The position numbers were made by a program, and so were the translations under genes. This document shows, in pieces, positions 27,842 to 36,179 of a stretch of DNA of 41,345 bases. Positions within the stretch are counted from its first letter, which is position 1. Each line of letters opens with the position of its first letter. The notes below the pieces were generated by a model. It was not told where the DNA came from. It saw only the letters and a program-made list of their open reading frames with translations, and did not search any database. The stretch spans positions 1-41,345 of the forward strand of contig MNYV01000083.1 of NCBI GenBank assembly GCA_001873285.1, in the 5' to 3' direction. Source of the DNA: Nitrospirae bacterium CG2_30_53_67 (GTDB lineage Bacteria > CG2-30-53-67).

Positions 27842-28312
27842 ATGAATATTAGAGCCAAAATAGAAAAAAGATTGAGGAAAGGGCTAAGAAACAAAATAAA
27901 AACCGTTTATCCTCCTATTTCAGGCGATATTAATACTATTTTAGGAAAAGAAACCTCCTTTAAGGGTGTTCTCACCTATGACGGAACGGTCAAGATAGAC
28001 GGGCATGTGGAGGGGGAGATCATGGCAAAGGATACCCTCATCATCGGCGAGGATGCGGAGATCCATGCTGAGATCAGGGTCGGACGGCTCATTTCACGGG
28101 GGAAGATTAAAGGGAATATCTTTGTCAAGGAAAGGGCAGAGTTTCTCGCTCCTGCGGTTGTACAGGGTAATATCCAGACCCCGATCATCGTGATTGAAGA
28201 CGGGGTGACGTTTGACGGGAAGTGCGACATGGGGGCGGCCGTTAAACACGATAAAAAGCCGGAACTCAAGATAACCCCCATTCATCAAGAGAAGGCCAAG
28301 ACCGGAGAGTAA
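27842..28312 (+). CDS. Bactofilin-family cytoskeletal protein
   Basis: A 156-residue protein with a bactofilin (DUF583) core: a series of short beta-helix turns such as YDGTVKIDGHVEGEIMAKD, LIIGEDAEIHAEIRVGRLI and RGKIKGNIFVKERAEF. Basic N-terminal and lysine-rich C-terminal tails flank it. Bactofilins polymerise without nucleotide and act as scaffolds; in Myxococcus xanthus BacNOP filaments hold the ParABS machinery. Here it lies 16 bp after parB with GGGAGG before the ATG, which makes a role in partitioning plausible by context only. Confidence 0.9.
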   Translation: MNIRAKIEKRLRKGLRNKIKTVYPPISGDINTILGKETSFKGVLTYDGTVKIDGHVEGEIMAKDTLIIGEDAEIHAEIRVGRLISRGKIKGNIFVKERAEFLAPAVVQGNIQTPIIVIEDGVTFDGKCDMGAAVKHDKKPELKITPIHQEKAKTGE

Positions 28313-28373
28313 GGCCATTGACCCCCAGAAAACCCGTTGTTTTTTAAGTCCACAACAGGGATCCGAGGTGAGT

Positions 28374-29036
28374 ATGGAGCGGTTCCTTCGTCGGCTGGTT
28401 TCCCGCCTCTTTAGTATGGCCATTCTTATTCTCTACAAGACCGCAAGGATTCGGACCATCGGAGAGGATCGAATCCGAGAATACCTGTCAGGGGGAAAAA
28501 AGATCCTTTTTTGTTTGTTTCATGGGGATTATCTCCTCCTTTTTCCTCGGTTACAAGGTCACGAGATCTGTATATTTACCACGCAATCCCCGAGAGGGGA
28601 TCTCATTGCCGAAATCATGAGAATTTTCGGGTACCACCCCAGCATCATTCCGGGGAGAAGAGGAAATCAATCTGTCTTGGACTGGATGGTCAGGGAAATT
28701 CAAAAAGGTTGCCACGCGGGGATCGTTGTCGACGGCCCCATGGGGCCATACCACAAAGTCAAACACGGAGTGGTGATCCTGGCCAAGCTAACAGGGCATA
28801 TGATTATTGGGGTGGGGATCGCCTCTGGCTGGAGGGTCATCATGAAGAAGAGGTGGGACCGCTATACCATTCCTCTTCCCTTTACCCGTGCAGTGATCGT
28901 CTTTGGGGAGCCGGTTCATGTGCCAAGTGATGCGGACGCAGAGGCCATGGAGTCCATCCGGCAGAAAGTCGAACAAGACCTGATCCGGTTGAACCGCCTT
29001 GCAGAAGAACACCTCCATCTTCTATCGAAAATTTGA
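28374..29036 (+). CDS. DUF374 family protein, lysophospholipid-acyltransferase-like
   Basis: A 220-residue protein with the DUF374/LPLAT layout. A basic, hydrophobic N-terminus (LVSRLFSMAILILYKTARI) is followed by the catalytic-type histidine motif in LFCLFHGDYLLLFP, GYHPSIIPGRRGNQSVLDWM, and the family signature DGPMGPYHKVKHGVVILAKL. The family is presumed to acylate or otherwise modify lipids at the inner membrane; the substrate is unknown. ATG 28374 is chosen, with GAGG 5 bases upstream; a GTG two codons earlier overlaps that site. First of three close genes (glycosidase-like, glycosyltransferase) that suggest an envelope glycolipid function. Confidence 0.8.
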   Translation: MERFLRRLVSRLFSMAILILYKTARIRTIGEDRIREYLSGGKKILFCLFHGDYLLLFPRLQGHEICIFTTQSPRGDLIAEIMRIFGYHPSIIPGRRGNQSVLDWMVREIQKGCHAGIVVDGPMGPYHKVKHGVVILAKLTGHMIIGVGIASGWRVIMKKRWDRYTIPLPFTRAVIVFGEPVHVPSDADAEAMESIRQKVEQDLIRLNRLAEEHLHLLSKI

Positions 29037-29039
29037 TGC

Positions 29040-31412
29040 ATGATCATAGGGCCGGTTATGAGTATCAAACGGTTTCTGCTTGAACGAATCGTCTCCCGGC
29101 TGCGCATGAAAGGAGCGCTCCATTTTCTTTATGCCATGGAAAAAGTAGGGCACTCGTCAGAGGTGGCCTTCCCCATGGAGATGCTCCCCTCCGGCGTCAA
29201 GATGCACCTGCGCGGTTTTATGAATTTTCATTCCATCCAGATCAACCTGGATTGGATCTGGCCATACTGGATTGTCCGGCAGTTTGATCCAAAAAGCAGG
29301 AGCTTCATTCCCCGGGCCATGAATCTTACCCACGTGAATCAGACCCACAGGAATTGGACGGCCGTAGGAGCCATAGGAGGGAAAAGGGAGCCTATTGTGG
29401 ATCCGAGGGGCCTCGTGACCCCCTGGTTTGATGGTTGGTCTTTGGATTTTTGGCTGTACAGAAATGGACGCCTGATCGCTCCATCCCGTCTGGGTCATGT
29501 GAAGCAGTCTCTTCGGGAGGCATTGCCCATCGTGATCACGACGTTTACCGAGGAGGGTCTTCGTGTCCGTTTTGAGGCATGGGGGGATCTCATCCATGGG
29601 GAAGAGGTCCTCATAGAAAAGATCCGGATCCAGAACATCTTAAACGAACGGGCTGATGTCAAGGCCTACTGGTCTATTCGGCCTTATAATCCGGAAGGGC
29701 TGAGTCTGATTCGGCGCCTTCAATACCATGACGAGGGGCTATGGGAGGTCAACCATGCCATGGCGCAGGTTTTGCAACAGAAACCCGATCGGGTGACCTG
29801 CTCGGATCAGAGGGTGGGAGATGTATCCATTGTCCTCCCAGACATCGAGTTATGCCGATCCCTGGAATGTGAAGCCGGCATGGCGACGGCCCTGTCCGAA
29901 TACTCTTTTTCGTTGAACCCAGGAGAGATAAAGGAATATTCGACGATATGTACGACAAAACCGGTTAGATATTCGCAAGAGCTGATGCAAGTCCTTCAGA
30001 AAGTCGATACGAAAAAAAATAAAAATGAAAACATCCTTAAGTGGAAAAATATTTTATCAAGAGGCATGTGTATCTCCATTCCAGACTCAAAGATTGAAGA
30101 ATGTTTTAAGGCCAATAAATGCTTCCTCCACCTCTTTGATGACGGGGATGAGATCACGCCGGGACCCTTAACCTATCATCGCTTCTGGTTCAGAGACGCC
30201 GCATTTATGATCCATGCCCTGGACAAACTTGGTTACGGGGATGCCGCGCGGCAAAAACTCGCAACCTATCCCGGCCGGCAGAGAGTGGACGGGTTCTTTA
30301 TGTCTCAAAATGGTGAATGGGACGGGAATGGCGAGGCCATCTGGACGATATGGGAGCATTATAGACTCTATGGGGACCAAGAGCTGATCCGGGACGTCTA
30401 TCCGTCTCTTCGAAGAGGGATTTTTTGGATCAAACGAAAGCGCAGGAAGACTCATAAAAAAACAGGGCCTGAACAGGGATTGCTTCCTGCAGGGTTTTCT
30501 GCAGAGCATTTGGGCCCCAATGATTATTTTTACTGGGACGACTTCTGGTCTTTAGCCGGAATCCGGGACGGTATGGAGGCCTCCCGCGTTCTCGGTGAAG
30601 ACAAAGACCATGAGGTTTTTAAAAAGATCTACATGGATTTCTGGCAGGATTTACAAAGGTCATTGAAAATGGTTGAGAACCGGATCGGGAAAAAGACCCT
30701 TCCGGCCTCTCCGTATCGCAGAATGGATGCAGGCGCCATCGGATCCATATCGGCCCTTTATCCCCTCCGTTTATTAAAACCGGATGACGAGTGGATCGTC
30801 AATACGGTGGATTATCTGCGTCAGCACAGCTTTTTTGAGGACGGCTTTTTTCAGAATATGATCCACTCGGGTGTGAACCCCTATTTGACGGCGCAGATCG
30901 CCCAATGTTATATCTACCGGAGGAGCCGGGAGGCCTGGCCTCTGATTGATTATCTTTTAAAGATCGCCACCACGACCTTCACCTGGCCCGAGGCGGTCCA
31001 TCCCCTGACCGGGGGAGGGTGCATGGGAGACGGGCATCACGGCTGGGCCGCTGCCGAAATGCTGCTTCTTATTCGAAACCTTCTATTGTTTGAAGAGGAT
31101 GACCGGATCGTCTTGACCCCCATCCTTCCACGGGAATGGACCTGGAAAGGCGCCGTGATTCAGGTGGAACAGGCGCCAACCTATTTTGGACCCATGGATT
31201 TCAGGATCGAATTCCACGGTGGAGATGTTTCTCTGGAGATTCAGGAGAGGTTCCGGAAAGCCCCTGCCTGTTTTGAATGGAATTTTCCATTTGAGATCCA
31301 AAGGGCCGAAGGGGATGCCGGCCCCGTTGAAATTCGGGGAAATGTGCTCTTTCTTTCTTCAAAGACCCATAAGGTGCAGGTCAAAACAGCAGGCGTTGGG
31401 AAAAAACCATGA
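29040..31412 (+). CDS. Six-hairpin (alpha/alpha)6 glycosidase-like protein
   Basis: A 790-residue protein without signal peptide. The N-terminal half is beta-rich (about 40-310). The C-terminal half looks like an (alpha/alpha)6 barrel as in GH15/GH63-type enzymes: YHRFWFRDAAFMIHALDKLG, QNGEWDGNGEAIWTIWEHYR with acidic residues at the expected catalytic position, WDDFWSLAGIRDGMEASRVL, and GDGHHGWAAAEMLLLIRNLL. The activity could be a glucosidase/glucoamylase or a phosphorylase-like reaction; I cannot assign the substrate. It starts 3 bases after the DUF374 stop (an ATG at 29058 is an alternative) and overlaps the next gene by 4 bases (ATGA). Confidence 0.7.
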   Translation: MIIGPVMSIKRFLLERIVSRLRMKGALHFLYAMEKVGHSSEVAFPMEMLPSGVKMHLRGFMNFHSIQINLDWIWPYWIVRQFDPKSRSFIPRAMNLTHVNQTHRNWTAVGAIGGKREPIVDPRGLVTPWFDGWSLDFWLYRNGRLIAPSRLGHVKQSLREALPIVITTFTEEGLRVRFEAWGDLIHGEEVLIEKIRIQNILNERADVKAYWSIRPYNPEGLSLIRRLQYHDEGLWEVNHAMAQVLQQKPDRVTCSDQRVGDVSIVLPDIELCRSLECEAGMATALSEYSFSLNPGEIKEYSTICTTKPVRYSQELMQVLQKVDTKKNKNENILKWKNILSRGMCISIPDSKIEECFKANKCFLHLFDDGDEITPGPLTYHRFWFRDAAFMIHALDKLGYGDAARQKLATYPGRQRVDGFFMSQNGEWDGNGEAIWTIWEHYRLYGDQELIRDVYPSLRRGIFWIKRKRRKTHKKTGPEQGLLPAGFSAEHLGPNDYFYWDDFWSLAGIRDGMEASRVLGEDKDHEVFKKIYMDFWQDLQRSLKMVENRIGKKTLPASPYRRMDAGAIGSISALYPLRLLKPDDEWIVNTVDYLRQHSFFEDGFFQNMIHSGVNPYLTAQIAQCYIYRRSREAWPLIDYLLKIATTTFTWPEAVHPLTGGGCMGDGHHGWAAAEMLLLIRNLLLFEEDDRIVLTPILPREWTWKGAVIQVEQAPTYFGPMDFRIEFHGGDVSLEIQERFRKAPACFEWNFPFEIQRAEGDAGPVEIRGNVLFLSSKTHKVQVKTAGVGKKP

Positions 31413-32629
31413 AGATAGCCATCTTTACAAACACGTTCAGGCCTTTTGTGGGGGGGGTGACCCGATCGATCGAGACCTTTGTCCGGGAGTATATAGGCCG
31501 AGGTCATCAGGTCCATATCTTTGCCCCAAGTTTTGAGGGGCACAAAGATCAGGAGCCGTGGATCACCCGCGTAGCCGCTATTCCCCGGTTCAACCAGACG
31601 GACTTTTCCCTTCCCCTTCCCTTTTCTTTCAAGGTCCGCTCCATATTTGAAAAGTTCAATCCGGATCTGGTCCATGTCCAGCATCCCTTTTTTTTAGGCG
31701 AGATGGGGATGCATCTGGGAAAGAATCGGGGGATCCCTATCGTTCTGACCTATCACACCCAGTATGAAATGTATTCTCACTATGCCCCTATAGACGCGGA
31801 TCTGGTCAAACGATGGATCATCAATGTATGCACCTCTTTCTGTAATCTCTGCGATCTCATTGTGGCCCCGAGTGATGATATCCGGACGATGCTCATCTCC
31901 AGGGAGGTCAAGACAAGGATCGAGGTCATTCCTACGGGCATAGATCTTTCTTTGTATCGGAATCCGGACAGGCAATGGCTGAGAGAAACCTTCGGCATAA
32001 AAGAGGATGACATGATCCTGGTCCATATCGGGCGGTTGGCCAAAGAAAAAAATCTCGAGTTTCTTTTCAAGTCTGTGGCCAAAGCCATGAGGATTCGCAA
32101 AAACCTCATTTTTTTTATTGCAGGCCTTGGGGATCTTGAGACAGATTTGAGAAAAGCAGCCGATCAGTTTGGGATCCTCCATCGGGTCATCTTTCACGGA
32201 AAGATGAATCCTGAAGAATTGGTCAAAGCCTATGCAGGAGGCGACCTCTTTGTTTTTTCCTCTTTAACGGAAACCCAGGGACTCGTGCTTCTGGAATCCA
32301 TGGCGGCGGGAACGCCGGTAGTGGCTGTGGATGCCCCCGGCGTTCGAGATATCGTCGAAGACGGCGTGAACGGATTTTTAGCGGCAGAGGATTCAGATGC
32401 GTTTTCTGAAAAGATCCTTCTTCTTCTCTCTTCGCCGGAGAAACGGGCCGCTTTTTCCAAGGCCGCCTTAAAAAACGCCGAAGAGCTTTCGTCTTCCAAT
32501 ATGGCCGAGCGCATGTTAAATGAGTATGCTCGACTTCTTCAAAAACCTTCGAGCGCATTGAATCCGGAGATCCATCATTTCAAAATTCTCAAGGGACTTT
32601 TACAGGAGTCGGTCAGGAAAAAAAGTTGA
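31409..32629 (+). CDS. Glycosyltransferase family 4 protein
   Basis: A 406-residue GT-B retaining glycosyltransferase. The N-terminal half carries the glycine-rich GGVTRSIETF and VHVQHPFFLG; the C-terminal half has VHIGRLAKEKNLEFLFK and the E-x7-E motif in TETQGLVLLESMAAGTPVVA. The start and the HTQYEMYSHY segment resemble the group that glucosylates diacylglycerol, but other GT4 enzymes look similar. ATGA overlap with the glycosidase-like gene makes this the last member of a coupled trio. Gene tail is followed by 275 bp without a clear terminator. Confidence 0.88.
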   Translation: MKIAIFTNTFRPFVGGVTRSIETFVREYIGRGHQVHIFAPSFEGHKDQEPWITRVAAIPRFNQTDFSLPLPFSFKVRSIFEKFNPDLVHVQHPFFLGEMGMHLGKNRGIPIVLTYHTQYEMYSHYAPIDADLVKRWIINVCTSFCNLCDLIVAPSDDIRTMLISREVKTRIEVIPTGIDLSLYRNPDRQWLRETFGIKEDDMILVHIGRLAKEKNLEFLFKSVAKAMRIRKNLIFFIAGLGDLETDLRKAADQFGILHRVIFHGKMNPEELVKAYAGGDLFVFSSLTETQGLVLLESMAAGTPVVAVDAPGVRDIVEDGVNGFLAAEDSDAFSEKILLLLSSPEKRAAFSKAALKNAEELSSSNMAERMLNEYARLLQKPSSALNPEIHHFKILKGLLQESVRKKS

Positions 32630-32910
32630 AAAAATCTCGCGACCTTTTAATACAATTGGTTACTATACCCATTAAGGACGTTGCCGGCATCAAGATCATT
32701 CAGAAAGGAGGTGATCAAGGTTTTTGTTCTTCCTGTTTTCTGTTTTAGAATCTCCTGAAATATCCTTCTCATGACATTGCATAATCTTCTTGCATTCCTC
32801 CTTCTAAAATGAATCTGCCTGCCTTGTTCCCGAGGATCACCGGAGAAGGGAATACAAAGACGCAATAGGGCGTAATCCATCCAATTTAACCAACAAAGAG
32901 GAGTATGCTT
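32630..32910. other. Gap with a 15-base complement of the 16S rRNA 3' end
   Basis: About 280 bp before the PEP-CTERM gene. At 32702-32716 the plus strand reads AGAAAGGAGGTGATC, a perfect match to the anti-Shine-Dalgarno tail, but no start codon stands at a proper distance. A 77-codon frame open on the minus strand (32647-32880) has no binding site and an arginine-rich composition; I do not call it. No terminator was found. Confidence 0.5.
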
Positions 32911-33537
32911 ATGAACGGTTCTCTGAAAAGACAGATCTGTGCGCTTGTGTTTTGCTTGCTGCTGGTCCGGATTTATCCTGCCTCCGCAGACCTTATCATT
33001 AATGAAATTATGTATGATCCATCGATTGTATCGGATACCTCCGGCGAATGGTTTGAGGTGTTCAATTCCGGCGCCGCTCTTGATCTCCAGGGATATTTCA
33101 TTGACGATGGCGGAGCTTCAAAAATAATTACTGCGCCCCTGGCGATCGGATCAGGAGGTTACCTTGTGTTTGGGCGAAACAACGACCTCAGTAGCAATGG
33201 AGGCGTGCCCGTGGATTATACGGTTAGTTTCAGTCTCGGCAATTCAGGAGATACCCTCTCCATCCTGGATCCGAACGGTGTTCCAATCAACAGTGTCACA
33301 TACGGACCCGGTACAGGGTTCCCCTCAGATACCGGCGCATCCATCTGCTTTACCGGTATCGGAGATAACCATGATGGGGCCAATTGGATCAGCGCCCGAG
33401 ACATCGGAATAACCTACGGGGTTGGAAATTACGGGACACCTGGGGCGCCAAATATGGCGGCTGTTCCCGAACCGTCATCCGTGGTTCTGTTCGGATCCGG
33501 GCTCATAGTCTGGCTGGCTGCAAGACGAAGAAGATAA
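32911..33537 (+). CDS. Lamin-tail-domain protein with PEP-CTERM sorting signal
   Basis: A 208-residue exported protein. A Sec signal peptide (ICALVFCLLLVRIYPASA) is followed by a lamin-tail domain (LIINEIMYDPS, GEWFEVFNSGAALDLQGYFI, GDTLSILDPNGVPINSV, about residues 25-135). The C-terminus is a PEP-CTERM signal: VPEPSS, a hydrophobic helix and ARRRR. Such proteins are processed by an exosortase, usually in exopolysaccharide-producing Gram-negatives. I chose ATG 32911, 7 bases after AGAGGAG; ATG 32905 is too close to the site. No exosortase is in the window. Confidence 0.88.
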   Translation: MNGSLKRQICALVFCLLLVRIYPASADLIINEIMYDPSIVSDTSGEWFEVFNSGAALDLQGYFIDDGGASKIITAPLAIGSGGYLVFGRNNDLSSNGGVPVDYTVSFSLGNSGDTLSILDPNGVPINSVTYGPGTGFPSDTGASICFTGIGDNHDGANWISARDIGITYGVGNYGTPGAPNMAAVPEPSSVVLFGSGLIVWLAARRRR

Positions 33538-33542
33538 GAATT

Positions 33543-33592
33543 TTTCCGGCGCCATCCCCAAGCGCGTTATTTCCACGGGGTGGCGCCGGAAA
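33543..33592. terminator. Long GC-rich hairpin between convergent genes
   Basis: Stem TTTCCGGCGCCA(T)CCCC / GGGGTGGCGCCGGAAA, about 16 pairs with one bulge and a 17-base loop, 6 bases after the PEP-CTERM stop. There is no immediate T-run on either strand (a T7 run begins some 20 bases later), so its role as a bidirectional terminator is likely but not certain. Confidence 0.55.
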
Positions 33593-33630
33593 TACAAAGA
33601 TCGGACAAGAATTTTTTTAAGAAACGGGAG

Positions 33631-33993
33631 TCACTTTTTTCGGAGTTCTTTGACCAGGAGATTTATGGCGGCCTTGGAAGACTCATCAAGGTCTTTGAAC
33701 TGGATTCCCATCCCCTCCTTCTCTGTACCCGCCTCTTCTCCAAAGGCCTGTTCCCGGTTCTTTCCTACCCACACCACCTCGCCTGTGGTCTCAATGGGTA
33801 AATCCAGGTTGGGGAGATGAAATTTTAATTGAACGACGGTGCCGATATCCAGAGGGTTGCTGGATTCTAAAAATAGGCCGCCTTCGTTGATGTTGCCGGC
33901 AAAGTTCCATAAAAACTGTTCAACAGTGGAATAATCAATCCGGATCGAAACCGGAGCTCGAGGCGTTCGTCTCTTTTCTTTTTCTCGGTTCAT
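33631..33993 (-). CDS. PilZ-domain protein (TIGR02266-like)
   Basis: A 120-residue single-domain protein. The N-terminal KRRTPRAPV stretch provides the arginine motif, and GNINEGGLFLES stands for the (D/N)xSxxG motif, here with E-G in place of S-x, so c-di-GMP binding may be weakened. The C-terminal EGMGIQFKDLDESSKAAINL is characteristic of the subgroup abundant in Myxococcus and relatives. It lies alone on the minus strand, divergent from the HEAT/HD-GYP pair, and may be a receptor for the second messenger that the HD-GYP protein degrades. Confidence 0.85.
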   Translation of the reverse strand: MNREKEKRRTPRAPVSIRIDYSTVEQFLWNFAGNINEGGLFLESSNPLDIGTVVQLKFHLPNLDLPIETTGEVVWVGKNREQAFGEEAGTEKEGMGIQFKDLDESSKAAINLLVKELRKK

Positions 33994-34229
33994 AAAAAAA
34001 TGCTTAATTTTCCCATAAGAGATAAGTCAATGGATATCGCAAGACGTCTGGTCTAAATGTCTCTCCTAAAAGGCCATTTGGAATCAAAACGTATCATATT
34101 TTTCTTTTGATCACAATATCTTTCTTTGTGAAGGAGATTTCATCATGAAGTTGATTTTTGCAGCCCGGTAAAAAAATGCACAAAACAAAGAAGGGATGTT
34201 ATAATTTTAAATAACAGGAGAGATCCGCT
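33994..34229. other. Divergent intergenic region upstream of the HEAT-repeat gene
   Basis: 236 bp, AT-rich. It contains a nine-codon reading frame (34145-34171, MKLIFAAR) with a good AAGGAG 8 bases upstream, possibly a leader peptide, and a promoter candidate at 34177-34205. Confidence 0.5.
34177..34205 (+). promoter_or_regulatory. Promoter candidate for HEAT/HD-GYP genes
   Basis: -35 TGCACA (34177-34182), 17 bp spacer, consensus -10 TATAAT (34200-34205). The start of transcription would fall about 18 bases before the GTG at 34230. Confidence 0.5.
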
Positions 34230-36179
34230 GTGTACAAACCGACCATGAATGAACAGTTGTATCTTGATGAGATTCAGGGATTTTTAAGGGAGACCTCCGC
34301 CTGTCTGAGGATATTTGCCCTTTATCCGAAGGGGCATCCGGCAAGAGGTCCGGCACTCGAGCGAACGTATAAAAAAATAGAAGACCTTTTAAAGGATCGA
34401 GGTTCTGTTTATTTCGGGGTCTCCGAGGAGGAACTCATCGTCTTTACGGAAGATGAAAAGGAACACCGGCTTGATACGGATCTTGCCGGAAGGCTTCATC
34501 AGCAAGGGATCCTGACCGTCAAGATAGATTCCGGCCTCACGCAGAACGACCTGGGTCTGTTTTTAAGGTGTTTGTCCAGGGCACAGCAGGCCATTTCAGG
34601 AGATCAGAGCATTCGGGAGTCCTTGCAGGAGGCCGGCATCTCTAAAATTTCTCTGACCATGGTCGATTACCGGAAGATATTGGAACAGGAACCCTCGGCA
34701 GCGCCCGATCAGAGTCACACGGATCTCTGGATGGCCCTGATAAGACAGGGGCAAGAAGTCAATGAAGGCGCACTAAGAAAAATGGCGGGATCCTTTCAAG
34801 ATCCTTCCCAATACAGGATATTTCGAACCCGGATCCAGAAAAGCCTTGAAGGTTCATCTGCGGAAGGGACCCCCGACATCTCGAAAACCATGTCTAAAAT
34901 TCAACAAGAGATATTCAGCAGACTGCCTTCTTCAGAACAGGAGACCTTCTCAAAGAACCTTGCCGGCCTGGCCCTTTCCGGAGAACCTGCATCTTCAGGT
35001 TCAAACGGCGGCATGGAGGAGGCCTTGGTGAATTATTCGGATGAGATGCTTCTCCATGTCCTGGCCGGCGCAGTGGTCCTTAAAGGAAAGATAGACAACA
35101 GAATTTCCACGACCTTTCAAAATGTTTTGAAAGACAAAACCAGAGAAGGGTCCCTTCTAAGCATTGCCGATCAATACGCCAAAAAGAAATCCTCTGCCGT
35201 CTATTCCCCGGAGGTCTGGGAACAAATCAGAAAATTTATTCTTTCCGGATCGGAAGATCAATTCATGTCGCATGAATATCATCAGGTCCTCGATCATCTT
35301 CATGCGTATCATCTTGAAGACCTGAGGGAGAGCATCGGCATGGACTATCTGCATGAGGTTCAGTCATCGCTCCATCCGGGCGTTCTTAAACAAATCCGAA
35401 GAGAGATGCTCTGTGACCTTATTTTAGAAGAGACCCGCGAGGACCTGATAGACGGCCCCCTCGCCGAACTTCGGTCTTGTCTTTCTGAATACGCCCGAAA
35501 ACGGGATATGAAGCAGATTTTAAAGACCCTTGAATCCGTTTTTCATCAGGGTGTTCAGATTCCCCCTTTAAAAAAGAAAAAGATGGATGCAGCGCTTGCT
35601 TTAGACGAAGAAAGCGCTTGGATCGCCCCCCTGATTCGCGAGATCGGGAACATGGGGAGTGATGATCTCTCGATGCTGAAAAAAATATTTTCCTACTGCA
35701 GACAGGGACTGCCGGTTTTTTTAGTTCGACAGCTTGGAGAAGAGCGCAGTATTGCAGGAAGGAAAAGGCTTTCCCTCCTCCTTGTTGATATCGGACAGGA
35801 TGCCCTTCCGGCCATTATTCCATCCTTAAGTGACGACCGCTGGTTTCTGGTGCGCAACCTGGTCATGATTCTCGGCAAGATAGGGGATCCCTCCCGCATC
35901 GAGGATCTCGTGCCGCTTTTATACAGCAGGGACTATAGGATCCAGCGTGAGGTTATTTATACCCTATCGTCTTTTGGGAGTGACCGTGCGGTTCATCCTA
36001 TCCGCAAGATCCTCCTGAATCGGAATAACCTGGCAGAACCCCGTCTTCGGACCATCGCGGCACAGGCGCTCAAGCGGATCGGCACACCGAAATCGAGAAA
36101 GGTCCTGCAGGATGGGCTTGAGGACAGGGACAAAAGGGTTCAAGAGATATGCTGTCAGGTCCTGAAAGGGTTGACATGA
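34230..36179 (+). CDS. HEAT-repeat protein with N-terminal module shared with the HD-GYP neighbour
   Basis: A 649-residue cytoplasmic protein of unknown function. Residues about 10-125 form a module (CLRIFALYPKGHPA, VYFGVSEEELIVF, GILTVKIDSGLTQNDLGLFL) that aligns with the N-terminus of the next protein. The middle is helical and polar. About residues 490-649 are HEAT-like repeats (GQDALPAIIPSLSDDRWFLV, IEDLVPLLYSRDYRIQREVI, KVLQDGLEDRDKRVQEICCQ). Start GTG 34230 is 9 bases after AGGAG. The stop overlaps the HD-GYP start (ATGA), so the two are translated together, perhaps as a complex. Confidence 0.78.
   Translation: MYKPTMNEQLYLDEIQGFLRETSACLRIFALYPKGHPARGPALERTYKKIEDLLKDRGSVYFGVSEEELIVFTEDEKEHRLDTDLAGRLHQQGILTVKIDSGLTQNDLGLFLRCLSRAQQAISGDQSIRESLQEAGISKISLTMVDYRKILEQEPSAAPDQSHTDLWMALIRQGQEVNEGALRKMAGSFQDPSQYRIFRTRIQKSLEGSSAEGTPDISKTMSKIQQEIFSRLPSSEQETFSKNLAGLALSGEPASSGSNGGMEEALVNYSDEMLLHVLAGAVVLKGKIDNRISTTFQNVLKDKTREGSLLSIADQYAKKKSSAVYSPEVWEQIRKFILSGSEDQFMSHEYHQVLDHLHAYHLEDLRESIGMDYLHEVQSSLHPGVLKQIRREMLCDLILEETREDLIDGPLAELRSCLSEYARKRDMKQILKTLESVFHQGVQIPPLKKKKMDAALALDEESAWIAPLIREIGNMGSDDLSMLKKIFSYCRQGLPVFLVRQLGEERSIAGRKRLSLLLVDIGQDALPAIIPSLSDDRWFLVRNLVMILGKIGDPSRIEDLVPLLYSRDYRIQREVIYTLSSFGSDRAVHPIRKILLNRNNLAEPRLRTIAAQALKRIGTPKSRKVLQDGLEDRDKRVQEICCQVLKGLT

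Noticed and set aside
32647-32880. Minus-strand 77-codon frame
   Set aside because: No ribosome binding site, arginine-rich composition, antisense to the leader of the PEP-CTERM gene; no family recognised.
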